Source: Limihaloglobus sulfuriphilus
GTDB taxonomy: Bacteria > Planctomycetota > Phycisphaerae > Sedimentisphaerales > Sedimentisphaeraceae
Length of the DNA stretch: 64,000 nucleotides
Direction: 5' to 3'
NCBI RefSeq assembly: GCF_001999965.1
Contig: NZ_CP019646.1
Span: 248,001-312,000 of the forward strand
A program made the translations under genes and the position numbers. Positions 9,221 through 17,949 of this stretch are shown in pieces (the stretch's first letter is position 1; the number at the start of each line of letters is the position of its first letter). Under the pieces are notes generated by a model, which ran no database searches, was not told the origin of the DNA, and saw only the letters and a list, made by a program, of their open reading frames with translations.

Positions 9221-9880
9221 TTATTTGCGTTTTCTGATCAGAAGGCTGCCCGCCGCCAGAATAATTAATGAGGCAGGTTCGGGCACCAGCATAACATTGT
9301 CAACAAACATACCGCCTACTTGATAATAGTTGTTTTTGAACCCTGTGGCGATTATGGCAACATTGTCCAGGTTCATTCCTGCTGAAGTGTATGTGTCAAA
9401 ATCAATTTCAAGTGTCAACGGGCCGGTGCCGCTGGCTGTATAGCCGCCGCCGGAATTATCGTATTCTGCGCTCAACACAGTCTGGCCCCAGCAGTCGAAT
9501 AACGTTACATATGCCAGTCCGCCCGAGCCGTCGAGATATTCCAGGCCGGGTTCAGTCTTAGACGGTATGTACAGATCAACTGAGATGGCTGTATGTCCTT
9601 GTGCGCGGAAGTTCACACCGTAATTGTTCCAGGAAGCGCCTGGGACTGAGTATTTGGTTTGCGTCCAGTACGGGTCGCCGCCGACAATTTCAAAGAGCAT
9701 CTGATTGCTGCCGTTGATATTTACGATCGATTCTGTAGCTGCGCCCCCGTTTGTCTGCACGACCCAGGCCGCATTCAGGGCGGCATCGTCTGCGTATGAC
9801 TCGAAATCATCAATCATGAGGTTTGCCCCGCAGGCAAATCCGGCGAACACTGCCATTACTAAAACAACTGCATTTTTCAT
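9221..9880 (-). CDS. PEP-CTERM exoprotein
   Basis: This 219-aa protein has a signal peptide (about 1-18, MKNAVVLVMAVFAGFACG), a beta-rich domain beginning with MIDDFESY, a pattern shared with the CBM-like parts of the 12419 and 54372 proteins, and a PEP-CTERM tail (VPEPASLIILAAGSLLIRKRK is the last stretch). It is expected to be exported and handled by an exosortase. It is the last gene of the LacI-headed - strand operon, 67 nt after the hydrolase gene, with a GGAG-type site before ATG. A carbohydrate-binding role is likely from the domain but unproven. Confidence 0.82.
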   Translation of the reverse strand: MKNAVVLVMAVFAGFACGANLMIDDFESYADDAALNAAWVVQTNGGAATESIVNINGSNQMLFEIVGGDPYWTQTKYSVPGASWNNYGVNFRAQGHTAISVDLYIPSKTEPGLEYLDGSGGLAYVTLFDCWGQTVLSAEYDNSGGGYTASGTGPLTLEIDFDTYTSAGMNLDNVAIIATGFKNNYYQVGGMFVDNVMLVPEPASLIILAAGSLLIRKRK

Positions 9881-9947
9881 TTTTGTTCTCCTTTCAAAGA
9901 AAACATTAAGTAAAATTATCTATGGCGCCAACACGGCACCTCTTTTC

Positions 9948-11519
9948 CTATTCATTAAGCCGCCAGTCCCCGGGTATCAGGGCAAAATCTTCCCAGCTGA
10001 CTTTATTGTCATTATTCAAATCAAGATCAAAGTCAGGAACATCGGCAAGCCAGCCGCCTGCAAATATTCTTAAATCTTCTCCGTCAGAAATCCCGTCACC
10101 ATTAAAATCTCCAAAGTCAGTATCTCCCCGCTTAAGTGAGACTGTCAGCACTGTATCGCAGGGCAGGCTGATTTCTACCCTGTTGCCGTAAAGTGCATAC
10201 AGGATTGAACCGTTGGAAACAGTTCCGTTGATGTATGCCGAGCCGCGTGATGACACAAAGTCGCCAGTGCCTGCAAACTCTACACTTAACGTTTTCTCAT
10301 ATTCAGTCCCGTTCACCGCTGCCAGATAAACCTTGTCAAGATGTTTGAAGGCAGCCGTGTATATCCCGCTTTGAGGCTGCACCGGCGCCGCGAGCACTAA
10401 ACTTTCCGGCGGCAGTTGGCCAAAGAGTGTCTTTACGGCGAAATATGCCGGCCGTTTGGTACTGCCGTCACTGCCGCGTCTTTGCAGGCCCCAGCCGTCA
10501 TCTGACCAGTACTGATCAGCGGCTTCCCACAGCAGAAGGGCATTTGCCCCGCCTTTAAGCATGGAGAGGCTGTTCTCGAAAACCCTTGCGGCAAAAGCCG
10601 GCTCGTCAGAGGCTGAGTAGCTGTATCCTCCGCCGGGGGATGGGTATTGCTCGCCGTGAAAAAAACGGGCTCCAGTCATATATTCAGTTATAAATATTGG
10701 TTTTGTGCCGCTCGGGTCTTTGGCCCTGACGGCATCAATGAAATCTGTCCATCGATGTCTTAAAAAATCCGGCGCGCAATCAGGCTCAAAGCTCTCGTCC
10801 CAGGCATGGGTTGAGAAGCCGCCCAGAGATGAAACCGCATCATCATCTAAAGCCCCAATCCAGTTTTCGCCGCCGTCGTCATGGTCAAGGTACGCAAGTC
10901 CCGGGCCGATTATCGGCACATCGGCAAAGCCCCGCTCGTCCAGCTCCTGCCGCACAAGTTTCAATATATCATTGTAGTCTTGCGGAGGTACCTTGCAATT
11001 CCAGGTTCCCTCGGGCTCGTTAAACATTTCGATATAGTCCGCTCTGATATCATGACACGCCAGATAGTTCAGTACAGCTCCCCAGAGCATTGCGTAATCA
11101 CTGTGGTTATCACTTCGCAGTTTCCCGTAAAGGTCCCGCCACCGGTCTGGAACGTGAAACTGTACAAATATCGATTGTACGTTTTGCCTTTTGAGCATTT
11201 CAAAAGACGCTTGCATATTGCTGAGTCTTGCCTGGCTGTAATTCTCCGCAACAAATTTATCAAAAGAACTCCGAAGCCCGTCAGTCGGAGGAGCCTGTCC
11301 TATTGAAGACCACGAAGGTCCCGGATCAAGGCGCACAAACCCCATTTTCAAGTCTGCCGGCAAAGGCTCAACACTTGAATCGCCCGACCAGATTTGAGCT
11401 CCAATTCCCATAAACTTATGGGAGACCGCGTGTAAATCGTAATTAAGCACAGTCTCAGCCGCCGCGGCGGCCGCAATAAAACTCAAAGCTGCTAATAATA
11501 TAATTCGTCCCACCAACAT
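9948..11519 (-). CDS. Secreted clan GH-A glycoside hydrolase with dockerin-like tail
   Basis: This 523-aa protein (from ATG 11519; an in-frame GTG at 11549 is possible but lacks a ribosome-binding site) has a signal peptide ending AAAAAAE. A TIM-barrel hydrolase domain follows, with the clan GH-A acid/base E168 (IEMFNEPEG) and nucleophile E279 (FITEYMTG) at the ends of strands 4 and 7. A beta-sandwich comes next, then two EF-hand-like loops of a dockerin-like tail (FGDFNGDGISDGEDLRIF and DLNNDNKVSWEDFALIPGDW). The family within the clan (GH5, GH30, GH39 or other) cannot be fixed by eye. It is expected to cut a polysaccharide outside the cytoplasm. The pseudopilin gene lies just upstream in the same operon. 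Confidence 0.8.
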   Translation of the reverse strand: MLVGRIILLAALSFIAAAAAAETVLNYDLHAVSHKFMGIGAQIWSGDSSVEPLPADLKMGFVRLDPGPSWSSIGQAPPTDGLRSSFDKFVAENYSQARLSNMQASFEMLKRQNVQSIFVQFHVPDRWRDLYGKLRSDNHSDYAMLWGAVLNYLACHDIRADYIEMFNEPEGTWNCKVPPQDYNDILKLVRQELDERGFADVPIIGPGLAYLDHDDGGENWIGALDDDAVSSLGGFSTHAWDESFEPDCAPDFLRHRWTDFIDAVRAKDPSGTKPIFITEYMTGARFFHGEQYPSPGGGYSYSASDEPAFAARVFENSLSMLKGGANALLLWEAADQYWSDDGWGLQRRGSDGSTKRPAYFAVKTLFGQLPPESLVLAAPVQPQSGIYTAAFKHLDKVYLAAVNGTEYEKTLSVEFAGTGDFVSSRGSAYINGTVSNGSILYALYGNRVEISLPCDTVLTVSLKRGDTDFGDFNGDGISDGEDLRIFAGGWLADVPDFDLDLNNDNKVSWEDFALIPGDWRLNE

Positions 11520-11581
11520 CAATACTGCTTTCTCAAAAAATTCCTGCACGGCACGCGGCTATCCGTAACCGTGTTTTTTTC

Positions 11582-12388
11582 TCAATGATCGTAAAAATAG
11601 TATCTCCACCACGGATCTTTGTTTGTGTCTGGTTTTCTGTACTGCTCAAAGTTGTCCGGCTCAACTGTAACATGCCCGTCAACCCAGGCGATATTTCCTT
11701 TGCCGTACCAGTCGTCTGCTTTCTTCTGATGCCAGCGTGTGCGGAAACGATAGGTTGGAGAGAACGAGAGCGGATCTTTATGGGGGTTGAATGTCCAGCT
11801 GAACGCCTGGTAATATTCATGGTCAATAAAATACACCGTTTCCTGGGGTTGACGGATGTTGACAATTTTTGTTACTCCGTGTTCTGTCCAGAAAATATTC
11901 GTGGCGTCTTTGCGTTCGCGGGAATCGTATCCATACAGTGATCCCTTTGACGGGCCTGCTGTTCCGGGCGAGCCTTCATTGTATGGGCTGAGATTGAGGC
12001 AGATATAGCCGTTGGCAGCATAGGTGAATTTTTTCGCGTCGGTTGAAAAATTCGGATCCACCTGGAAGAAATCGGCGGCGTTTGCAGACGGGCAGACGAA
12101 AGAATCGTTTTCAGTTTTCTTTGACGCCTCTACGTAAGGGCATATGGAGCTTTCTTTTTCGTTTTCGCCGGGGTCCTTGTACCAGTCGCCGGCGATTGCC
12201 CAGCCGTCATTGTCTTCTGACCAGAGAATCGAGCCTATAACAAGTGTTTTGAGGTTGCTTCTGCAGACAACCATTTTTGCGAGCTCTCTTGCCCGCCCGA
12301 GTGCCGGCAGCATTATTGCCATCAGCAAAGCGATGATTGATATTACTACCAGCAGTTCAATCAGAGTAAAACCTTTTTTGAATTTCAT
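11582..12388 (-). CDS. Pseudopilin, H-X9-DG family
   Basis: This 268-aa protein starts with a prepilin leader and core helix ([20 protein letters not shown], then [16 protein letters not shown]). The C-terminal part carries the planctomycete motif around [12 protein letters not shown]. It is 30 nt downstream of the large LamG/dockerin-like gene and upstream of the clan GH-A hydrolase gene, repeating the LamG-plus-pseudopilin pairing at 2448/3382. Expected location: inner membrane, then a periplasmic pseudopilus after processing by a prepilin peptidase, which is not encoded in the window. Confidence 0.85.
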   Translation of the reverse strand: MKFKKGFTLIELLVVISIIALLMAIMLPALGRARELAKMVVCRSNLKTLVIGSILWSEDNDGWAIAGDWYKDPGENEKESSICPYVEASKKTENDSFVCPSANAADFFQVDPNFSTDAKKFTYAANGYICLNLSPYNEGSPGTAGPSKGSLYGYDSRERKDATNIFWTEHGVTKIVNIRQPQETVYFIDHEYYQAFSWTFNPHKDPLSFSPTYRFRTRWHQKKADDWYGKGNIAWVDGHVTVEPDNFEQYRKPDTNKDPWWRYYFYDH

Positions 12389-12418
12389 TTTAAAACTCGT
12401 AATTAAATTATTCTTGTT

Positions 12419-14491
12419 TTAATTTCCAGTCCAGTCTGCACCCATTATCGCAAAATCAAGCAGATCAATTACGCAGTCGCTGTTGAGGTCAGTTTTTATC
12501 TCGGCGGTGCATTCAGCAGTTTCTGCCAACTTTATTGCGTCAAAATCGATAATTCCTGTACGGGCGTCTGACCTGTCCCAGCTGCCGCAGCCAATCCCGA
12601 CAACACGGATATCCGTCAAAACAGAGCTGTCAACCGTGCCCTCGCCTTGGTACCCTTTGAGCTGGTCAAGGTCAATAACCCACTCATCCCATGTATCCGC
12701 GGGGCTTACAACAGCTCCTCCGCTCTGGTGCCAGGCTTCGGCTTTTACAGTTCCCGCCGCGTTCCTGAATTTTATGTAAAAGAGGCTTTCGGCTGTGTTT
12801 CCGGCATGTCGATATACTTGCATTGAGAGCGTGTCATAGCCGGAGAGATCCGTTTCAGAGCCGATATCGTAAAGGATTGTCGTGTAGTTGTTGTTCTCGA
12901 TTGTCGGCGGCTCGGGGAGCTCATAACTCCAGCGAAGCGCTGCGCTGCCTTCGTAAGCGTTGTCGGTTAGGGCAATGGTGCCCGTGCCGTTATAATCTTC
13001 GGAAGGCTCGCCCACAGACCACGCGGGCCCGATTCCGCTTTCAAAGTCGTCGATGTTCATTTCTGTTTCGCCAGCGGCCTGTCGGTTGTCCGTTAGCCAG
13101 TCCGCGGCAAGCACCCTGAAGTCCCGGGCATCTATCGCGACATCACCATTGTAGTTAGCCGCGGCGGCTATCAGCTGTATTTCCGCAGGGCTAAGGGCTG
13201 TTGTCCAGAGCTGGAAGTTGTCTATATACGCCGGCTCAGATTCCTTGCCCAGGTACGTGCCGTTGTTCTGGTAACCTATGTATGAGGATTCTATTGGTGT
13301 TTTATTGTCGCCTCTCTGGCTCGCGGCCTGGTCAGCCAGCTCACCGTCAACGTAGAACTTGACACCCGAGCTGTTTGCTGTAACTGCTATATGATGCCAC
13401 TCGAAATTCAGTACCCCCGAAGCGCTAGTCATGAGGTAATAGACCATGTCCCAGTAGCGGTCTTTGCTGTAAATCTTGAACACGCCCTGGTTATCTACGA
13501 CATCGCCGCGTATAATGAATTCGCTGCCGTCGGAGCCTTTTTCCTGGTAAAATGCCGTTGTATAAGCCTGCCATCCGGCATTGAGCCAAAAGCATACAGA
13601 ATATTCAGGCCCGTTTGAGACGGATACAGGCAGGTCAACCTTTTGTTCGCCGACAAACTTTAAAGCTCCGTCAACGAGGAAGTCATAGGGCGAGCCGACC
13701 CAGTGGTCGAAATACGCGTCAAAACCGTTGCCGCTGTGGTCAGGTATCGTTGCGTCGCTGCCCAAATCGTCCATTATATACCGTGCATAAACTTCTGGTT
13801 CTGGTATAAACTCGGGTATAATAAGGTTTTCGATTTCCGCTTCGGTCAAAGCGTCGTCCCATATCGTGAATTCATCGAACTTGCCCGCAAAGAAAGTGCT
13901 CCAGCCGGGGTTTGAGGGGATACGGATTTCCCCGGGAGCATCCGTAAACGTGAACGCCTTCTTTGACAGGAGTGTGCCGTTTTTGTAAACCCGCACATCA
14001 GTACCGTCATAGGTTGTTGTCATCATCTGCCACTTGCCGGGTTCCCAGTAGTCTGGAGTGGAAAGAAAATTTCCATCGCCGTCTGTAAAAACAATTCTTG
14101 AGAATTCGCCCGCCGAATAGAGCGAGCGTGAAGTACCGCCGGTAGTACCGAATGGTTTCTGGCCAAGGGCATACACAACGTTCCAGTCAGCGGGAAGCGT
14201 ATCAGAATATACCCAGACGTTTACAGACCATGTATCTGCCGCTCCAAAAGGCAGCAGGGCGGTGTTAATGCCGGTTTTGTAGGCACAAGTGCTGCCGTCA
14301 GAGACAAGTGCCTGTCCGTCAACGCCCGTGTCGTAACCTATTCCCTGGTAGTCGTTTGCATGAATACCATTAGGCCCTGTGTCGTTGAGGTTGCCGTCAA
14401 ATTTCCATTCTAATACCTTGTTTGCCGCTTCGGTGCCGGCAATTGTAACAAAAGAAATCAGCAAAATACAAACCAGTGAATTCTTAAACAT
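12419..14491 (-). CDS. Large LamG/CBM exoprotein with internal and terminal dockerin-like segments
   Basis: This 690-aa protein has a signal peptide (residues 1-22, ending TEA). LamG domain 1 spans about 24-235 and LamG domain 2 about 237-440. An internal dockerin-like segment follows (AAANYNGDVAIDARDFRVLA), then a CBM-like beta-sandwich starting MNIDDFESGIGPAW (about 480-665) and a C-terminal dockerin-like tail (DLNSDCVIDLLDFAIMGADW). Two such tails in one chain suggest fusion of two formerly separate exoproteins. The gene lies 19 nt downstream of the LacI gene and so is probably controlled by it. Likely role: glycan capture at the cell surface. Confidence 0.83.
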   Translation of the reverse strand: MFKNSLVCILLISFVTIAGTEAANKVLEWKFDGNLNDTGPNGIHANDYQGIGYDTGVDGQALVSDGSTCAYKTGINTALLPFGAADTWSVNVWVYSDTLPADWNVVYALGQKPFGTTGGTSRSLYSAGEFSRIVFTDGDGNFLSTPDYWEPGKWQMMTTTYDGTDVRVYKNGTLLSKKAFTFTDAPGEIRIPSNPGWSTFFAGKFDEFTIWDDALTEAEIENLIIPEFIPEPEVYARYIMDDLGSDATIPDHSGNGFDAYFDHWVGSPYDFLVDGALKFVGEQKVDLPVSVSNGPEYSVCFWLNAGWQAYTTAFYQEKGSDGSEFIIRGDVVDNQGVFKIYSKDRYWDMVYYLMTSASGVLNFEWHHIAVTANSSGVKFYVDGELADQAASQRGDNKTPIESSYIGYQNNGTYLGKESEPAYIDNFQLWTTALSPAEIQLIAAAANYNGDVAIDARDFRVLAADWLTDNRQAAGETEMNIDDFESGIGPAWSVGEPSEDYNGTGTIALTDNAYEGSAALRWSYELPEPPTIENNNYTTILYDIGSETDLSGYDTLSMQVYRHAGNTAESLFYIKFRNAAGTVKAEAWHQSGGAVVSPADTWDEWVIDLDQLKGYQGEGTVDSSVLTDIRVVGIGCGSWDRSDARTGIIDFDAIKLAETAECTAEIKTDLNSDCVIDLLDFAIMGADWTGN

Positions 14492-14510
14492 TTTAACCTC
14501 CGTTTTAATT

Positions 14511-15572
14511 TCAGTTTACTGGTGGTGCTGTGGAATTCCTCAATATAAAATCACAGCCTACCCTTACCGTATGGGCAGAGCCTGTTTCTTTATTTTCTAT
14601 TCTGTTTATAAGCATCCTGCCGGCATGGTGACCTACTTCTATGCCCCGCTGCATGACTGTTGTCAGGGGCGGCCTCATTTTCTTTGTGAAATCAAGACCG
14701 GAAAATCCGACAACGGAAAGCTCTTGGGGTATTTTTATTCCCAGCTCGGAGGCGGCGTTGTAAACATCTGTGGCAAGGTGGTCTGTCTCGGCAAAAACCG
14801 CGGTTGGGCGGTTCTTATCAGAGAGCATTCTCAGAGCAACCTCGATACCGTCGGTTTCGTCATCGTTTAGGTGCCATATACTGTATTCAACATCTTTGGC
14901 AGTGGTGTAAACCGCGAATTCAAAATACTTTGTACGCATAAGCTGCCAGCTTCTGGCGGATTTCTGGAACTCCGAAAAACATGCTATTTTCTTATGACCA
15001 AGACCGATAAGATGCTCTGCTACAAGTTTTCCGCCCTGTTCCTCGTCGGTTTGTACCGAATCTACGCCTTCCTTTTCCGGCAGAGCGTGGTCTATGACAA
15101 CAAAAGGTATATTTATGTTGCTAAGCTCACGTATATTGGCTCTGTATGTTTCAGCAAAATCAGGCCAGGCAATGAGTCCCTCTACCCTGTGGCCGATCAG
15201 TTTGCGGATATGTTCAAGCCCCTGGGTTTCGTTGGAGAATTTATTTGAATCTCCTGCCCACAGAGTAATCGGCATATAGTCGGCATCGGTGAGCTCCTGA
15301 TGTATTCCGGAGAGGACGTTGGTCCAGTATGAGTCAAAAGGCGGCACAAGCACCCCGATAGTTCGGGTTTTGCCGGTCTGCATACTCTGTACAAGCAGGT
15401 TTTGCTGCCAGCCGAGCTCTCTGGCAGCCTGAAAAACACGTTTTTTGGTGTCTTCGTGGAATCTGCCGTTGCCGTTTCGAAGTATAATAGAGGCGGTGGT
15501 CAAGGATACGTTTGCCTCTTTTGCAACGTCTTTAAGCTGAGGAACTGTTTTTTTGTTTTTACTCACTGACAT
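14511..15572 (-). CDS. LacI-family transcriptional repressor
   Basis: This 353-aa protein has an N-terminal LacI helix-turn-helix (about residues 9-58; LKDVAKEANVSLTTASIILR) and a periplasmic-binding-protein-like effector domain (from TIGVLVPPFDSYW). It should bind palindromic operators as a dimer and release on sensing a sugar or sugar phosphate. The adjacent control region holds three matching palindromes: two flank this gene's own promoter and one overlaps the -35 of the divergent symporter operon. It heads a five-gene - strand operon. The effector is unknown; the GH130/GH5 neighbours suggest a mannose-containing oligosaccharide product. Confidence 0.93.
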   Translation of the reverse strand: MSVSKNKKTVPQLKDVAKEANVSLTTASIILRNGNGRFHEDTKKRVFQAARELGWQQNLLVQSMQTGKTRTIGVLVPPFDSYWTNVLSGIHQELTDADYMPITLWAGDSNKFSNETQGLEHIRKLIGHRVEGLIAWPDFAETYRANIRELSNINIPFVVIDHALPEKEGVDSVQTDEEQGGKLVAEHLIGLGHKKIACFSEFQKSARSWQLMRTKYFEFAVYTTAKDVEYSIWHLNDDETDGIEVALRMLSDKNRPTAVFAETDHLATDVYNAASELGIKIPQELSVVGFSGLDFTKKMRPPLTTVMQRGIEVGHHAGRMLINRIENKETGSAHTVRVGCDFILRNSTAPPVN

Positions 15573-15593
15573 TTTATTACTCTTTTTGCACGT

Positions 15594-15609
15594 GATAAAG
15601 CACTTTATC
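15594..15609. promoter_or_regulatory. LacI operator O1
   Basis: The palindrome GATAAAG-CA-CTTTATC has 7-bp arms and a 2-bp centre. It sits just downstream of the -10 box of the LacI-gene promoter, about where transcription would start, so binding would block initiation. It matches O2 and O3 in length and arms. Confidence 0.82.
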
Positions 15610-15611
15610 GA

Positions 15612-15640
15612 AGTCTAACTATTGCGGCCTCGAATGTCAA
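15612..15640 (-). promoter_or_regulatory. Sigma70-type promoter of the LacI operon
   Basis: On the - strand, TTGACA (15640-15635) is separated by 17 nt from TAGACT (15617-15612). It is oriented toward the LacI gene, whose ATG is about 40 nt downstream. Operators O1 and O2 flank it, which indicates autorepression. Confidence 0.7.
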
Positions 15641-15659
15641 GTGTTTTAATAAAAAAATT

Positions 15660-15677
15660 TGATAAAATACTTTATCA
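15660..15677. promoter_or_regulatory. LacI operator O2
   Basis: The palindrome is TGATAAA-ATAC-TTTATCA (7-bp arms around a 4-nt centre). It lies about 20 bp upstream of the -35 box of the LacI-gene promoter. With O1 and O3 it defines a consensus close to TTGATAAARNNYTTTATCAA. Confidence 0.8.
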
Positions 15678-15744
15678 GGCAAAAAAATGCTGTTATTTTT
15701 AAAATTATATTGATTTAAACCGTACCTGTGATATGTTTTAAATA

Positions 15745-15773
15745 TTGATAAAGTGTTTTATCAATCGTTTAAT
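15745..15773 (+). promoter_or_regulatory. Operator O3 overlapping the symporter-operon promoter
   Basis: The 20-bp palindrome TTGATAAAGTGTTTTATCAA (15745-15764) has 8-bp perfect outer arms. Its first six bases also read as a -35 (TTGATA), followed after 17 nt by TTTAAT (15768-15773) as the -10 of the + strand symporter operon. Repressor binding here would occlude the polymerase. The leader to the TTG start at 15976 is about 200 nt; I see no further structure in it. Confidence 0.75.
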
Positions 15774-15975
15774 AGTGTTTTTTTAGGTTAGATTGTTCGT
15801 TGTATGCCTGTAATTCAGGCAATATCAGTTATTTGCGGCATTATTTCGCCTGTTTCTCCAGAGCTTAGCATGAACATCTCCAGCCGGATAAATTTAGAGG
15901 CCTGGCTTGACATGGCGAATAAATGCATTTTAATAGACAGCTAAATTATTACAAAACATTGTGGAGGTTTGCACT

Positions 15976-17949
15976 TTGAATTATCTTGGGACTCTGGACT
16001 ATGCTGTAATCGGCTCTTATCTTTTTGTGCTTGTAGTAATGGGGTTTTACCTCCAGAAAAAGGCCTCCGCGTCGATGGATGATTATTTCCTCGCCGGCAA
16101 ATCGCTGCCATGGTGGGCAATCGGCATTTCCGGCATGGGCTGGTCACTAGACATCACCGGCACAATGCTTATCGTTTCGCTGCTTTATATACTTGGCCCA
16201 CGCGGGCTGTTTGTGGAGTTTCGCGGCGGGGTGCCGCTGGGACTTATATTTGTCATGGCGTGGACGGGTAAATGGCATCGCCGCTCAAACTGCATGACAG
16301 GTGCCGAATGGCAGGCGTACCGATTCGGCCCGGGATTGCCGGGCAGTTTTGCCAGGGTTCTTTCTGCTGTCGCAGGCATTGTATTTACCCTGGGTATGCT
16401 CGCTTATCTGGTTAAGGGCGTGGGGCTTTTCCTTTCTACGTTTATACCTGTACTTACTCCGCTTCAATGTTCCCTTATAATGGTAGGTGTAGCAACACTT
16501 TACACGGTTACTTCGGGTTTCTATGGAGTGGTTTACAGTGATATTTTTCAGGCGTTTCTGATATTTGCCGGAATAATTGTTGTAACAGTTATTGCCGTTA
16601 CAAATGTCTCGAGCGGCCAGGAGCTTGCCGAATTGAGCGGCCGGATAAGCGGCAACAGTGACTGGATGACAAGCCTGCCGCAGATACAAACAGACATGCC
16701 CAGGGCTTATGAAATGTATGAATGTCTGCTGATGTTTACTATGTTCCTCGTTTTGCGAAACCTTATCAACGGATTCGCCTCCGGAAATACGCCGCAGTAT
16801 TTCGCGGCTAAAAATGAGCGTGAGTGCGGCCGCATCGCGTGTCTGTGGTCTTCTCTGCTGATGTTCCGCTGGCCGATGATGATAGGTTACGCGATTCTGG
16901 GGCTTTACCTGGTAGAGGGGATGTTTCCGGATATGGCTGTGCTTGACCAGGCGGTTCAGCTGATTCATCAGAACCTGCCCGATATTCCCAAGGCCCAGTG
17001 GCCTGATACCCTTTCCAGGATTGCGAACAATTCCGTGGATTATCCTCAAATTGCAGCCGGCCTTGAGCAGATTTTAGGCGGCAGCTGGAGAGAAACTATT
17101 CATATGCTGAGTTTTGAGGGCGGGGTAAACGCTGAGAAGGTACTGCCCGCTGTTTTGCTTCACTATGTGCCGGTAGGTTTTAAGGGGCTTATCCTTGTAA
17201 CGCTCATCGCGGCATCGATGTCAACATTTGACTCTACTATAAACCTTGCCGCTCCGCTGTTCACAAGAGATATTTATCAAACTTATTTCCGGCCAAAATC
17301 TTCAAACAAAGAGCTGCTGACAGTAACATACATATTCACGGTTTTGCTGGTAGCGACCGGCTTCTTGATGGGATACACGACTAAAAGCATCAATGAAATA
17401 TGGGGCTGGGTAACCATGGGGCTCGGTTCCGGTCTTGCCGTGCCCGGGATGCTGCGGCTGTACTGGTGGCGGTTTAACGGGCAGGGGTTCGCAATCGGGA
17501 CATTTGCCGGCATGGCCGCGGCGATAATTCAAAAGCTAATCTGGCCGGAGCTTGCCGAGCAGTGGCAGTTTGTTATATTGACTATAATATCTCTAACCTT
17601 CACGATTGCAGGTACATACATGACGAAACCCACGGACCGCAGCGTGTTGGAGAATTTCTACAAGACGACACGCCCGTTTGGATTATGGGGGCCGTTCAGG
17701 GATACTCTGCCGCCAACAGTCCAGACGGCGCTGAAAAAAGAAAACCGAAACAGCCTTGTCAGCCTGCCGTTTATTTTTGTCTGGATGATTTCACTCTACA
17801 TGATGCCTATGCAGCTTATGATACGCGATTTCAGGGCTTTCGGCATATCGCTGATTTTCTTCGCCGTTGCAGTGGCGGGCATATTTAAATTCTGGGTGGG
17901 CAACCATCACTCTACTGATGCACTCGAAGCACTTGAGGCGGGAAAATGA
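15976..17949 (+). CDS. Sodium/solute symporter (SSS family)
   Basis: This 657-aa polytopic inner-membrane protein has about 13-14 hydrophobic helices and the SSS-family pattern (LDYAVIGSYLFVLVVMGFYL at the start, then ASMDDYFLAGKSLPWW). It should import a sugar or oligosaccharide with Na+. TTG 15976 is preferred over GTG 15961 because GGAGGT at 15963-15968 is then a well-spaced ribosome-binding site. The C-terminal linker holds a TRPFGLWGP motif also present in the symporter at 60158, so the two are paralogues. The next gene overlaps by four bases (ATGA), and the operon is under operator O3, so the cargo is probably the oligosaccharide released by the neighbouring secreted enzymes. Confidence 0.92.
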   Translation: MNYLGTLDYAVIGSYLFVLVVMGFYLQKKASASMDDYFLAGKSLPWWAIGISGMGWSLDITGTMLIVSLLYILGPRGLFVEFRGGVPLGLIFVMAWTGKWHRRSNCMTGAEWQAYRFGPGLPGSFARVLSAVAGIVFTLGMLAYLVKGVGLFLSTFIPVLTPLQCSLIMVGVATLYTVTSGFYGVVYSDIFQAFLIFAGIIVVTVIAVTNVSSGQELAELSGRISGNSDWMTSLPQIQTDMPRAYEMYECLLMFTMFLVLRNLINGFASGNTPQYFAAKNERECGRIACLWSSLLMFRWPMMIGYAILGLYLVEGMFPDMAVLDQAVQLIHQNLPDIPKAQWPDTLSRIANNSVDYPQIAAGLEQILGGSWRETIHMLSFEGGVNAEKVLPAVLLHYVPVGFKGLILVTLIAASMSTFDSTINLAAPLFTRDIYQTYFRPKSSNKELLTVTYIFTVLLVATGFLMGYTTKSINEIWGWVTMGLGSGLAVPGMLRLYWWRFNGQGFAIGTFAGMAAAIIQKLIWPELAEQWQFVILTIISLTFTIAGTYMTKPTDRSVLENFYKTTRPFGLWGPFRDTLPPTVQTALKKENRNSLVSLPFIFVWMISLYMMPMQLMIRDFRAFGISLIFFAVAVAGIFKFWVGNHHSTDALEALEAGK

